Below are positions 34,430 to 45,239 of a stretch of DNA of 64,000 nucleotides, in pieces. The position numbers and the translations under genes are program-made. The notes beneath the pieces are model-generated. The model was not told the origin of the DNA. It did not search any database and saw only the letters and a program-made list of their open reading frames with translations. This stretch comes from Doryteuthis pealeii (taxonomy: Eukaryota; Mollusca; Cephalopoda; Myopsida; Loliginidae). The first letter of the stretch is position 1; every line of letters begins with the position of its first letter. The stretch spans positions 54,260,645-54,324,644 of the forward strand of contig CM042142.1 in NCBI GenBank assembly GCA_023376005.1. Direction: 5' to 3'.

Positions 34430-36090
34430 GTATGGAAGCTATCAGAGATTAGATAGAATACGAAGCTATCTAGATAGATGGATGTTTTATATTAAATGGA
34501 TGTTGAAGCTACAAGAGATAAGACTATATAATGGCATGTGAAAGCTACATGAAGTATTAGAATTGAATATATAATGGATGTGATTAACGTACAGAGATAG
34601 AACTATATAATAATGCGATGTGAAACTATCAGAGGATTAGCATAAATGGATGTGAAACTATACGGAGATCAGATCAGATATGATAAAATAATATAGGATG
34701 TGACAAAATCTCTTATTACAGAGATAGAATAGATAGTAATGACTATAGTGCAAAACTAGCGCAGGAGTAGTTATTTAGACTCGAAGTGAATGTATGTGAA
34801 ACATCGGCAGGAATAACATAGAAATATTATAAATTGGCATGAGTTAGTAATATATCTTAAAACAAAGGCATATTTGTAATTTAGATTGAAATTATAAATA
34901 ATGGTGAGTGTTGACTATAACTACAGTAGTATAGAGATAGATAGTATCTAAAATGGTGTTTATGTTAAACTACAGAGATTGATAATACTAAAATAGTAAA
35001 AATGGATGTGGAAACTACAGAGATAGAAGTAAATAGGACTCAAAAATAAATCTATATGATGTGCCAACTACAGACAGAATGTATATAAGAATTAGAATAG
35101 ATTCATATAAATGGATGTGAAGCTACAGAGATAGATAGATAATTTAAATCAAGAAAAAAAATTAACTGTACTGTTATTTATAAATCTTACTTACCTACAG
35201 ATATTTAAATAAAAATATCAGATTATGGATTAGTAAAAATATAAAAAATGAGACTGTAAATATAGCGGGTAAAAGAAGAACTAGAAGTTAAGATTGAATA
35301 TAATAGGTGAGAATGTGTGAAGTTTCAGTTGTACTATTTATCCAATTATATCATAGCACCATCTGATATAGTATCAGAATATTCTATAATGGTGATGTGA
35401 ACACTATCAGACTATATATTAGGTATCATAGTTATATGAAGGTATGCAATAGATTGTAACTTACAAGTAGTATAGATAGAGTTAAGATTAATATATTAAT
35501 GAATGCTGAAACTACGAAGAGACTTTATAGCGACCACTGAGAGTAGAATGAGTTCATTTAAATGTGATGTGTTATAGGCTACTTTACAGAGATGATAGAA
35601 TATAGATATTGATAAATGGAGTGTATCAAGGCTTAAGTCTGAGTATGTAAACGTAGAAATCTTAGTAAATCGGAGTGCTGAACTAACTTAACACGAGGGA
35701 TTGAGCATAAGATATGACAGTACTATAGGTAAATGAGATTGTGCTGAAATACAAGAGGGTATGATTAAATTCCAGATAATGGAGAGTTAATATATGGTGG
35801 TATAATGCTCGAAAAACTACAGTGAGAATAGATAAGGGTAATAATATAAATCGAAATGTTGAAAATACTATACACCGAGATCAATGAGATAGGTCTGACT
35901 TATGTAAATAATCTGGATGTGGTGAGAAACTACAGAGATAGATAGAGTAGGAATCTATAATGAGTGTGAAACATACAGATAAGGTATAATAGATGGTAGG
36001 TCCTGAATCTACCTGAAGAGGAAGACTAGATAGATATTTAAGAAGAAATGCGATAGTAAGAACACAAGTAATCTTAGAGATTAAGATAGA
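34430..36090. repeat. Degenerate tandem repeat around ATGGATGTGAAACTACAGAGATAG
   Basis: Roughly 1.6 kb in which a unit of about 30-40 bases recurs with heavy small-indel variation. Its core reads GGATGTGAAACTACAGAGA followed by one or more GATA and a short AT stretch; clear examples are near 34990-35025, 35103-35135 and 35915-35945. The spread of differences looks more like read error or poor collapse than ordinary decay, but both are possible. Confidence 0.65.
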
Positions 36091-36589
36091 TAGATATGTA
36101 TGAATGGTTAATTGGAATATTTACTAGTGGCAGTATGAAGATTGAGAAATAGATGCGGCGTGTACTGTGAAAGATTTAATTCTATTTTATATTGTACCCG
36201 AATCACTGGTTGGCGCGAGGTTTCTCATGTCAATAATTCACTAAACGTTTCAGTATGGATGGGTGGAACTATTATTCTAAGAGATATGTGTGAAATCGAC
36301 ATTGAAATTTGCCATAATGTGTTCAAACATGAATTCATTAATCTAAATATTATCATAATCAATTAAACCTTTACAATTTCGATATATCTGGGCATGTACA
36401 ACTGCCCATAATGTTTCAGATATTATAGTTAGAATGTTTTTATAAAGATTGTGAATTAATTATATTTTCGGAACCAACATATGTCATGGACTGGAAAACA
36501 TAACCTGTGATCTACATGAAACACATCAGCTGAATAGATTTTCCACTTAACCGAAACGTTGTGAATATGAGATGAGAACAACAGTTCGG
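36091..36589. other. Unannotated sequence
   Basis: A 74-codon open frame at 36142-36366 has no recognisable motif. Confidence 0.4.
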
Positions 36590-36882
36590 AAAATATAAAT
36601 AATACAAATTATCAAGCTTAATCTAAAGAAAAATATAAAATAAATATAATCTGAAAGTTTGGTTCTTAATATATGTGATTCCGAAGCGAATTATTCTTAC
36701 TAACATAAATCTACCACAGATTTTCATAGAGACCTCGTTGATAAATAAAAATTGTTCTATGTATTAATGATTTTGACTATAAATCAAATACTCATTGATA
36801 AACTAATGCAATTCCTGAATGTATTGCAACGTAAGTAGTGACGTAGTTTCAGTTACATACAGACACCGAATCTCCATTAAAA
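36590..36882 (-). mobile_element. Heli-old fragment next to Heli-A copy 6
   Basis: The right end, GACGTAGTTTCAGTTACATAC followed by CACCGAATCTCCATTAAAA, matches the 5' region (minus strand) of the diverged Helitron at 57035-57562. Left limit is unclear. Heli-A copy 6 begins three bases further on in the same orientation. Confidence 0.45.
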
Positions 36883-36885
36883 TTA

Positions 36886-37513
36886 CTAGCAAATATATGC
36901 ACCCTCCGGGTGCAAGTATTTAAGTTTTAATATAATAAAATATTTTATTAAATTAGAAACCTAATGAAACTAAATAAGAATGCAGATAAAAAGATTTGAA
37001 ACAGAGGGAGTATAATCGAAAAATAGAACAACTGAAACTTACTCTTCCATCACTCTCGTCTTTCATTGTTATTTTTTCTAATTCAAGTATTTAGTTAAAA
37101 ATAGGAAGTAAAGAATAAAATGACAGTTATTTTTTCTTGTTAATGGATTTCATTTAAGATTCATTGAAGAGATTTTTGCTTATATTCATTAAGATAAAAC
37201 CAAACAGTTAGAAATCAATAATACTAAGCACATATTTATTAAAATCAAAGTTTTAATATCAATATGCAAATTAGCCTTCCCGTTCACACTGTAAACCGCT
37301 ATTTTGTTGTATATATAAATAGAATTGCATGTTATTAATGTGTAGATATTGTCAACAGTATTAATAATGTTTAACAATTTTATCAATAATTGAGGTTTAA
37401 ATAAAAATAAAATCATGAAGAATGTAGCGTAAATAACTAAGGGAATTGTGACTTGAGTAGGAATAGAGTTTCGGCTACAGACAGAAAAACACACAATCTC
37501 CATTATAATAAGA
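36886..37513 (-). mobile_element. Heli-A copy 6
   Basis: Minus strand: TCTTATTATAATGG start at 37513 after A, then the usual body, hairpin GCACCCGGAGGGTGC and CTAG at 36889-36886 followed by T. Well preserved. An open frame of 124 codons crosses it but is broken in other copies. Confidence 0.9.
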
Positions 37514-38220
37514 TATATTTTTATTTTTATAATATCTTGAGAGAGGAGATTTTGATGGTACACACCGGGTATAATATTTAATACTTTTTCTCCTGTTTTC
37601 TTAATTTTCTAATTTTTTTTATTTTCATTTATTTTTTATTTTTATTTATTTATTTATTTATTTATTTATTTTTTGGAGGGGTAAAGTTTTACTCGGATGA
37701 CTACTTGATGTAGAGACCCATTTTAAAGAATGTCAGTATCTTTTAAACACTGGCACCCTTAACCTCAGATTTTGCGTGCTTTTGAAGGGGGGGGAGACAG
37801 AGAGGGTTTCTTTTTCTATACTTTATCTCAGCCGGTCACTCTAATGACTGTTTTCCTCTGTCAATTGAGGCCCACGCTTTTACACGCTGTAAGGGGTCAC
37901 ACAAAATTAATCCTACTTTAATTAGAATAAAGATCACTTACAGCTTATCTACCATAAACACAAGTTTGCAATTTAACCCTTTCAACAGGACAGGTTAAAA
38001 GTGTCCTGTTCCCGTACCCTTTCACTTCCCCCGTTTGTCACTTTTGTCTTGTGATGTCGCCTCCATTGACTTTATCTTTACGCATTGTGCGCGTCGAAAA
38101 CAAAAACAAAAGAAAAACTGCTTGTCTACTTAATTTTCACATCTATTGAGGAATTTAATTAATTCTATTACAAGCGACAAAGGCAAATCGGTCTTTAAAT
38201 CTATTGTAAGGGAAATCGAA
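37514..38220. other. Unannotated with (TTTA)n
   Basis: (TTTA)n at about 37638-37670. Otherwise unique-looking sequence leading into the 85-bp satellite; the last ~30 bases (from about 38185) already resemble the satellite unit. Confidence 0.55.
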
Positions 38221-39131
38221 TTTTAACGGCATTTCAACATGTCTGGGTTGTTTTATGCTTAGGGAGTAGGGAATTGTCTTCAGATCTATTGTAAGGGAAA
38301 TCGAATTTTAACGGCATTTCAACATGTCTGGGTTGTTTTATGCTTAGGGAGTAGGGAATTGTTTTCAGATCTATTGTTAGGAAAATCGAATTTTAACGGC
38401 ATTTCAACATGTCTGGGTTGTTTTATGCTTAGGGATTAGGGAATTGTCTTCAAATCTATTGTTAGGGAAATCGAGTTTTAACGGCATTTCAACATGTCTG
38501 GGTTGTTTTATGCTTAGGGATTAGGGAATTGTCTTCAAATCTATTATTAAGGAAATCGAGTTTTAACGGCATTTCAACATGTCTGGGTTGTTTTATGCTT
38601 AGGGATTAGGGAATTGTCTTCAAATCTATTGTTAGGGAAATCGAGTTTTAACGGCATTTCAACATGTCTGGGTTGTTTTATGCTTAGGGATTAGGGAATT
38701 GTCTTCAAATCTATTGTTAGGGAAATCGAGTTTTAACGGCATTTCAACATGTCTGGGTTGTTTTATGCTTAGGGATTTGGGAATTGTCTTCAAATCTATT
38801 GTTAGGGAAATCGAATTTTAACGGCATTTCAACGTGTCTGGGTTGTTTTATGCTTAGGGATTAGGGAATTATCTTCAAATCTATTGTTAGGGAAATCGAG
38901 TTTTAACGGCATTTCAACATGTCTGGGTTATTTTATGCATAGGGTTTAGGGAATTGTCTTCAAATCTATTGTTAGGGAAATCGAATTTTAACGGCATTTC
39001 AACATGTCTGGGTTGTTTTATGTTTAGGGAGTAGGGAATTGTCTTCAGATCTATTGTTAGGGAAATCGAGTTTTAACGGCATTTCAACATGTCTAAGGTT
39101 ATTCTATGCTTAGAAGTTAGAATTGTGTCTT
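38221..39131 (-). repeat. Satellite: 11 units of exactly 85 bp derived from a LINE/SINE tail
   Basis: TTTTAACGGCATTTCAAC starts at 38221, 38306, 38391, 38476, 38561, 38646, 38731, 38816, 38901, 38986 and 39071, a constant 85-base spacing. Half of each unit is the reverse complement of the LINE-I/SINE-V hairpin tail; the other half reads GGGAATTGTC, then TTCAAATCTATTGTTAGG. Variants such as CAGATC versus CAAATC and GAGTTTT versus GAATTTT are grouped, indicating local unequal exchange. The last unit is diverged and has a SINE-V insertion just beyond it. Confidence 0.95.
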
Positions 39132-39145
39132 CAAATCTGTTGTTA

Positions 39146-39292
39146 CCTGTTAGGGTCCCATCTATGGGTTAAATAGAAAAATGTATTTATAAAAAAATTG
39201 TATTATCCATTAAGAATTGATTTATTTAAAAACTTTATCGGCATTAAATGACCCACTGAGTTTGATATGCCGTAAAACAAACCAAACCAAAT
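39146..39292 (+). mobile_element. SINE-V 3' fragment in satellite edge, 14-bp target duplication
   Basis: Element from CCTGTTAGGGTCCCATC to the hairpin tail and CCAAACCAAAT. It is flanked by CAAATCTGTTGTTA at 39132-39145 and 39293-39306. It is 5'-truncated to 147 bp. The satellite unit resumes after the right duplication as AGGAAATCGAATTT, so this is a clean nested insertion. Confidence 0.9.
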
Positions 39293-39383
39293 CAAATCTG
39301 TTGTTAAGGAAATCGAATTTACTCAGTATTTCCTTGTAGCAAACTAAGTTTACTCTGGTAAATATTTATTATTTGTTTGTTGA

Positions 39384-39520
39384 TTGAGTGATTGATTTTA
39401 ACGGCATTTCAACCTGTCTAGGGTTATCTTATGCTTAGTTGTAAGGGAATTGCGTTCATTGTACATTTATATTTAGTGGTAGTATCAGTTAAGGTCCCAT
39501 CTATGAATTAAATAATTATA
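39384..39520 (-). repeat. LINE-type hairpin tail with upstream remnant
   Basis: Plus reads GATTGAGTGATTGATTTTAA, CGGCATTTCAACCTGTC, TTATCTTATGCTTAG and GGGAATTGCGTTCATTGTAC. This is the reverse complement of the tail at 21478 including its upstream AATGAACGCAATTCCC, and it resembles one satellite unit. It could be the ancestral single copy from which the array arose. A SINE-V-like GGTCCCATCTATGAATTAAAT follows at about 39490. Confidence 0.6.
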
Positions 39521-40072
39521 AAAAAAACAAGCTTAGATAAATGTGTTTAAAAAAAACTGAGTTTTTTAGTAACTGTTTTCGCCTTTATGATTTCACCGAG
39601 CGCTGCTAACTCGATACTATCCTAACTAGGGGGAGGGGGGCAAAGATGAGCGATGGGAGGCGACAGGATGGCATTAGGAGCAGCATTAATAAAAAAAACT
39701 TGTTTTTTACAAAATCTAAATGACCAAATTTATGTCATAAATACTAAGGTAAAGGAACACGTATGCAGTTTATACAGAATAAAACGGAGTCAAAAGTCTG
39801 AACGTTTACTTGACGACTGTACACAACACGTACAGTGGCACACCAGTTACCACGTGCCACCCAGACAGGATAGGGAGCAGGGTCAGATTTGTAAGTACTA
39901 CACGTTAATTTAAATCTTTTAAAGGTCCCCAATTTTACGTTTAAAACTTACCTTGACTCCGTTTCTACTTTTGAGAAATTCCATTATTATAGTATTTTGA
40001 GAAAATTTTATTGGGAAAATAAGTTTCTTGGTGAAATACGTGTTTTCAATTTGAAGCATATATATATATATA
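39521..40072. other. Unannotated sequence
   Basis: The 86-codon open frame at 39653-39913 overlaps a 62-codon frame on the other strand and has no recognised motif. (AT)n at 40058-40072. Confidence 0.45.
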
Positions 40073-40735
40073 TCTTATTATAATGGAGATTGTGTGTTTT
40101 TCTGTCTGTAGCCGAAACTATATTCCTACTCAAGTCACAATTCTTAGTTCTTAGTTATTGACATCACATTCTCCATGGTTTTATCTTTATTTAACCTCAA
40201 TTATTAATAAAACTGTCATACATTATTAATACTGTTAACTATGTCTACATACTGACAACATGCAATCATATTTATATATACAACAAAATAGCGGTTTAAA
40301 GTGTGAACGGGAAGGCTAATTTGCATATTAATATTAAAAAATCGAATTTAATAAATATGTGCTTAGTATTATTGATTTCTAATTGTTTGGTTTTATTTTA
40401 ATGAATATAAGCAAAAGTCTCTTCAATGAATCTTAAATGAAATCCATTAACAAGATAAAATAACTGTCATTTTATTATTTACTTCCTCTTTTAACTAAAT
40501 ACTTAAATTAGAAAAAAACAAAACAATGAAAGACGAGAGTGATGGAAGAGTAAGTTTCAGTTGTTCCATTTTTTTATTATACTCCCTCTGTTTCAACTCT
40601 TTTATTATACTCCCTCTGTTTCAAATCTTTTTATCTGTATTCTTATTTAGTTTCATTAGTCTTTCTAATTTAATACAATATTTTATTACATTAAAACTTA
40701 AATACTTGCACCCGAAGGGTGCATATATTTGCTAG
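40073..40735 (+). mobile_element. Heli-A copy 7, inserted in (AT)n
   Basis: Starts TCTTATTATAATGG inside TATATATA and ends with GCACCCGAAGGGTGC, ATATATTTG and CTAG followed by TATATA. It contains a small tandem duplication of TTTTATTATACTCCCTCTG near 40570-40620. One hairpin position differs from the usual form. Confidence 0.9.
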
Positions 40736-40774
40736 TATATATAAAGATAGTGTGTATTCGCGTGTGTATGAAGG

Positions 40775-40965
40775 GGCGTAAGGAATCTACTGGGGAGCCA
40801 AGAGGGCCCTAGCCTCAAAAGGTCTGGGAACCACTGATTTAACCCATAGCCGAAGGGATGAGGAGGTTCATACCTTTCCTGAGAATATTAGTCTCAAAGT
40901 TGATTCGCTTACCCCGATGTCGCAGTCCAGTACGTTAACCACTACGCCACGAGGACTCTCTCTCC
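40775..40965 (-). mobile_element. SINE-3 (tRNA-derived)
   Basis: The minus strand begins AGTCCTCGTGGCGTAGTGG, whose TGGCGTAGTGG fits the A-box consensus, then TTAACGTACTGGACTGCG and a weakened B-box region GGTAAGCGAATC. The body includes AGGTATGAACCTCCTC. Parts recur at 20907 and, diverged, at about 60715-60850. Confidence 0.65.
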
Positions 40966-41420
40966 ATCTTTTTTGTTATTTTGCAGTGTTCATTGTTATT
41001 ATTATTATTCATTCATCAGCATCATAGTCTGGAAAGACCATATATTTCTCATGTCCTGAAGTTACTATTACTAGCAATTCTGGATTCCCATAAGTACCAA
41101 TTGTCTTGGCACGGGTTCAGTTGTGCTTAGCTTGTTGCTCAAACCAACAGTACGCTAACTCATTTCAACAATTATTACTATTATTGAATGAAAGTGTCAT
41201 TAAAACATTTGATTGCCATAAAAGCTAATCCAGACATTCGTTGATCTCATTCTTAAAATCTTGGCCGTGTTTAAATAAACCCTCCCCACCCCCACATCCG
41301 ATAATGGCTCAAGTCCAAAAGAAGTTGAGATTAATGACAAATTAATCGAACTATTTTTTAACAATTTTTATGTGTCAAGATTTTCTTTACACATACGCAC
41401 CCCTAATTGTTACTTTATAT
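40966..41420. other. Unannotated sequence
   Basis: (TTA)n at about 41000-41010; the rest has no partner I recognise. The higher-GC part at 41030-41150 could be a single-copy repeat remnant. Confidence 0.4.
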
Positions 41421-41672
41421 GGAGGCGTGTGGTATAATGGATACCGTCATAGGAAATAAACACGGCGAGTTGAGTTCAAATCTTAGACGAGGTTGTTTGC
41501 ATTTCACATAGCAGTAATACCCTTGGAAAAGATATGAATCCAACTATTCTCCCTCCTGCTATGGATAAATAGTAGGGTGGACTGGGCTCTTTAACCTTGA
41601 TTAGGTAACCGGTCTACAAGAAGGAAAACTCTGAATTCAAGCCAGTTAAACTCAGCTTAAGAAATTAGAGAG
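41421..41672 (+). mobile_element. SINE-1 copy 3
   Basis: Head GGAGGCGTGTGGTATAATGG with B box GTTCAAATC (about 41482-41490), body AATACCCTTGGAAAAG, ending AAGAAATTAGAGAG and (AT)n. The CTTGTGTCGCATCC end is missing. Confidence 0.8.
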
Positions 41673-42124
41673 GTTGGTATATATATATATATAGTAAATG
41701 AAGAAAAAACACTAAACTTTTTTTCTTCATTTACTAAATATCTTGCTCTGTCCTTCTACTCACTGGTATTAGGCACATTGAGCTCTCCTTATGGTCTACC
41801 TACATCAGTTTGGTTAAACCACACGTGGAAAGATCCTAACTACGGAAAAAAATGTATATGTGAATTTTTGGTATAACTAATATTATATAAAAATTTAAAT
41901 AGTATCATACTTTATTGGTTCAGTCAACCATTAAATATTAAAGGGAGACGAATATTAATTTAGGAGACGAAGAAAAGAATAAAGTAAAGGAGACTTAAGG
42001 GCCCTTTCGACCGATGCATTGTCAAGTTCCCGACCGATAAATCGTTTAAAAGTCAAAGTGTATAATTTTGGTAAAAACAAAATATAATTTCATGATTGCA
42101 GCAACAAGGAGAAAAAAACACCCC
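41673..42124. other. Unannotated with a short inverted repeat
   Basis: At about 41698-41740, AAATGAAGAAAAAAC pairs with TTTTTTTCTTCATTT. No gene seen. Confidence 0.45.
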
Positions 42125-42316
42125 TTCACTTAGTGCTAATACCCTTGGGAAAGGTATGAATTCTACTCTCCCTCCAGCTATGGGTAAAATAGTAGTGTAG
42201 ACTGGGCTCTTTAACCTTGGTTAGGCAACCGGTCTAGGAGAAGGAAGACTCTGAATTCAAACCTGTTAAACTCCGCTTAAGAAATTGACCTTGTGTCACA
42301 TCCTGCTCGTGCGGAG
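42125..42316 (+). mobile_element. SINE-1 copy 4, lacking the tRNA head
   Basis: Starts at CACTTAGTGCTAATACCC and runs to CATCCTGCTCGTGCGG. The tRNA-like head is absent, consistent with 5' truncation during reverse transcription. Confidence 0.8.
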
Positions 42317-42468
42317 GATTTTTAATTTTTTTGATTTTTAAACAATTTACCGGTTGTGAACTTTTCATAAAGCACCGGTCGAAAGGGTCCATAATTCTTT
42401 TCGGTTTTTCTCGTTTCCTTTAACCCCCCCACACACACACACACACACTTTATAACATTAAATAGTAC

Positions 42469-42712
42469 GGTCGGCTTAGTTCAGTCGGTAGAGTGTCCGG
42501 CTGGGAACCTCGAGGTTCCTGGTTCGATTCCGACCCTCGCCAACTCAACGTATGAGTAGCACATGGATATGTGCGGTAAAATGAGAAGATGATGGTAGGA
42601 GTGGTACTCCGTTTCAGACACCCAAACAATCTCCTTGGTCTAGCGCTAGTGAAAAGGGGATAGGCCCCCTCGCTGACTGGCTGATACCGACTTTAGGCCA
42701 CTCCGACGATTT
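42469..42712 (+). mobile_element. SINE-2 copy 1 (tRNA-derived)
   Basis: Head GGTCGGCTTAGTTCAGTCGG has an A-box-like TAGTTCAGTCG (42478-42488) and a perfect B box GGTTCGATTCC (42521-42531); between them CTGGGAACC could be an anticodon-arm remnant. The body holds GTATGAGTAGCAC, TGTGCGGTAAAATG and GTCTAGCGCTAGTG. Diverged copies lie at 30895, 50755, 57588 and 59475. It is preceded by (CA)n. Confidence 0.8.
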
Positions 42713-42760
42713 TACTTTTATATATAAATATTAGTGTATGTGTGTATATACACAAGTATC

Positions 42761-42803
42761 TTAAGCATAAAATAACTCAAGGGTTGACATGCCGTAAAAT
42801 CTA
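42761..42803 (+). repeat. Hairpin-tail fragment
   Basis: TTAAGCATAAAATAACTC, then GGGTTGACATGCCG and TAAAATCTATACC: an isolated copy of the LINE/SINE 3' hairpin, with GCATAAAATAAC upstream as in the LINE-type tail. Confidence 0.7.
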
Positions 42804-42874
42804 TACCAGCCTATCAGTCTGTTTCTGTCTATGTCTGTCTGCCAGTCTGCTTGTATACCAACATAGATATTATC

Positions 42875-43349
42875 TGTCAGTCTCTCTCTCTCTCTCTCTT
42901 GCTCTCTCTCTCTTTTGCTCTCTCTCTCTCTCTTGCTCTCTCTCTCTCTCTTGCTCTCGCTAACTCTCTCTCTCTCTTTCTTTTGCTTGCTAACTCTCTC
43001 TCTTTCTTTTGCTAACTCTCTCTCTCTTTCTCTTCTCTTCTTTCTTTTGCACTTCTCTCTCTCTCTTTTGCTAACTCTCTCTCTCTCTCTCTCTTTGCTA
43101 ACTCCTCTCTCTCTCTCTCTTTTGCTAACCTCTCTCCTCTCTTTCTTTTGCTCACTCTCTCTCTCTTTCTCTTCTCACTCTCTCTCCTTGCTCTCTCTCT
43201 CTCTCTCTCTCTTGCTCACTCTCTCTCCTCTCTCTGCTCACTCTCTCTCTCTCTCTCTTGCTCACTCTCTCTCTCTCTCTCTCTTGCTCACTCTCTCTCT
43301 CTCTCTCTTGCTCACTCTCTCTCTCTCTTGCTCACTCTCTCTCTCTCTT

Positions 43350-43394
<45 letters not shown>

Positions 43395-43722
43395 CTGCTC
43401 TCTCTCTCTCTCTCTAGCTCTCTTCTCTAGCTCTCTCTCTAGCTCCTCTCTTGCTCTTTCTCTCCTGCTCTTTCTCTCTCTCCTCTTTCTCTTTCTCTCT
43501 CTTTCTTCTCTCTCTCTTTCTCTCTCCTCTCTTTCTCTTCTCTCTCTCTCTCTTTTTCTCTCTCTCTCTCTCTCTCTTCTCCTTCTCTCTCTCTCTTTTC
43601 TCTCTTCTCTCTCTCTCTTTTTCTCTTCTCACTCTCTCTTTTTCTCCTTCTCACTCTCTCTCTCTCTCTCTCTCTTTCGTTCCCTCTCTCTTTTTTTGTC
43701 TCTCTCCCTTTCTCTATCTGAT
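42875..43722. repeat. Large (CT)n array with TTGCTCAC and TTGCTAAC interruptions
   Basis: About 850 bases of CT repeats with periodic interruptions TTGCTCAC, TTTTGCTAAC and CTAG, grading into TTTCTC-rich sequence. A higher-order period of roughly 20-40 bases is visible. All long open frames here are repeat translations. Confidence 0.95.
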
Positions 43723-44195
43723 TTGAGCTAGATAGAATCAAAAGAAACAATCTGTTTTTATCTCCATGTGTTCGGACAACATTCGGTGATTGTAACGTAG
43801 TTTGTTTTTCTTTGAAGCCATTCATTATTGATATTTATATCTAATTTCGTCAGGTATTCATTTTTTATTATATCACCTTTTTTTTTTTTTTACCTGGAAG
43901 AAAGATGCTATCAGATCAAAGCTAATAACCTTCCTCTAATGCACTATTGTTGTTTGTTTGTTTGTTTTTGTTTTAGACATCAAGAAATACTGCTAGAGTC
44001 ACAAAATCTTCCCATTGTTGACATCATTAGTGATTTTCATAACGCAAAGGATATGAAAAAGAGATGATACTCGAGCAGTCACTTTTTTGTTTAGACCGAC
44101 ACAATAATCTGACCTTAAAATCCCGATTGGTCTTTTTCTTGGAAAATTCATCGACACATAGATATATGGGAGTAAAATGAGGAAATTAATCCGAC
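43723..44195. other. Unannotated sequence
   Basis: Contains (GTTT)n near 43950-43970 and a T-run at 43880. No gene supported. Confidence 0.45.
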
Positions 44196-44945
44196 AGTAT
44201 ATGGAGAAATGTAGAACAGACACGGGATGTTACCATGGATGGAAAATTATAAGTCGTAGTGTCGATGTTCGAACATTTCGGTTTATAAAAAAAAAATTTC
44301 TACAGAACCATTTAATAACTAGTTAAGGAGAAAAAAGATTTATATAGTTAAAAAGATGGTGAATGTTTTGAATGCATTTTCCAAACTGAACGCATTCAAA
44401 ACACCCCCTAGCACCTATATGATTTTCCCAACCCTATTGCCCTTATGGTAAGCCCCAACCCCTTTTTATCATATGGGTGCTAGAAGGCGGTGGCTGCGGG
44501 TCTACATGTGCTGGGAATGACGTTAAACTCTATCTAATGGTGAGGTTCTAGTTTTGGAGGTTTGGAGAATGTGGAGCACCCCTTCATCACCATTGCTCCC
44601 TGGTCCACTCTGACCCGGAGTGGTAGTACCTGTTAGGGCCCCATTAGGTTAAATAGAAAAATGTATTTATAAAAAAATTGTATTATCCATTAAGAATTGA
44701 TTCATTTCAAAACTTTATCGGCATTAAATGGCCCACTGAGGTTGATATGCCGTAAAACAAAACAAACCAAATCAAAACATCCATCTTTTGAACTACATAA
44801 ATCTTTTGTCTACTTGATTAGTTACTAAATGGTTCTGAGGAATTTTTTTTTTTTTTAGTAAACCGAAATGTTCGAACATCGACACTACCACTAATAAATT
44901 TCAATTCATTGTTAAATCCCGTGTTTGTTCTTCATTTCTCCACAT
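44196..44945. mobile_element. Foldback element with a SINE-V inserted in its right arm
   Basis: The left arm (about 44196-44374) and right arm (about 44394-44403 plus 44780-44945) are reverse complements over about 170 bp, e.g. GTAGTGTCGATGTTCGAAC at 44256 against GTTCGAACATCGACACTAC ending at 44888. Removing the SINE restores a continuous palindrome through TGTTTTGAATGC / GCATTCAAAACA. Terminal CGACAGTATATGGAGAAATG links it to foldbacks at 11745, 18507, 47125 and 57860. Confidence 0.85.
44404..44771 (+). mobile_element. SINE-V, 5'-truncated, nested in foldback, 8-bp duplication
   Basis: From CCCCCTAGCACCTATATG to the hairpin tail and AAACAAACCAA, flanked by TCAAAACA at 44396-44403 and 44772-44779. 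It is 368 bp and very similar to the full copy at 14058, suggesting a related source. Confidence 0.85.
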
Positions 44946-45239
44946 ATAGATATATGTATTACTAGTCTGTCTCATCCATTAAAAACTAACACCAAATATT
45001 TCAGCCGACCTGAAGAAGTGCTTTTTACTACAGACCTTTTTAAACAGTATGAATTTTGCATTTTGCATGGTTTTGTATTGTTTTCAGACATTATATTATC
45101 TAACACCACATGGGGGGGGGGCGTTGTAGTGATTGCATATATATATATATTTTGGAGGATATGTGCTTTATTGAAGTCGTTCCTAATTTTGAAAATTAAT
45201 TAGTTAATAATTAATGAATTTAGGCGGGCATATATGTTC
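44946..45239. other. Unannotated sequence
   Basis: Includes a G-run at about 45112-45121 and short (AT)n. No feature supported. Confidence 0.45.

Noticed and set aside
34430..36090. CRISPR-like repeat/spacer pattern
   Set aside because: Spacing is irregular and intervening sequence is a degraded version of the same unit.
38221..39131. CRISPR array
   Set aside because: Regular 85-base spacing, but units are contiguous and nearly identical with no unique spacers; the context is an animal genome.
42469..42543. True tRNA gene at the SINE-2 head
   Set aside because: The head continues into a body shared with other SINE-2 copies; acceptor pairing is poor.
42742..43825. Several Ser/Leu-rich and Arg/Glu-rich open frames of 70-171 codons
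   Set aside because: All lie in the (CT)n array and occur in multiple frames at once.
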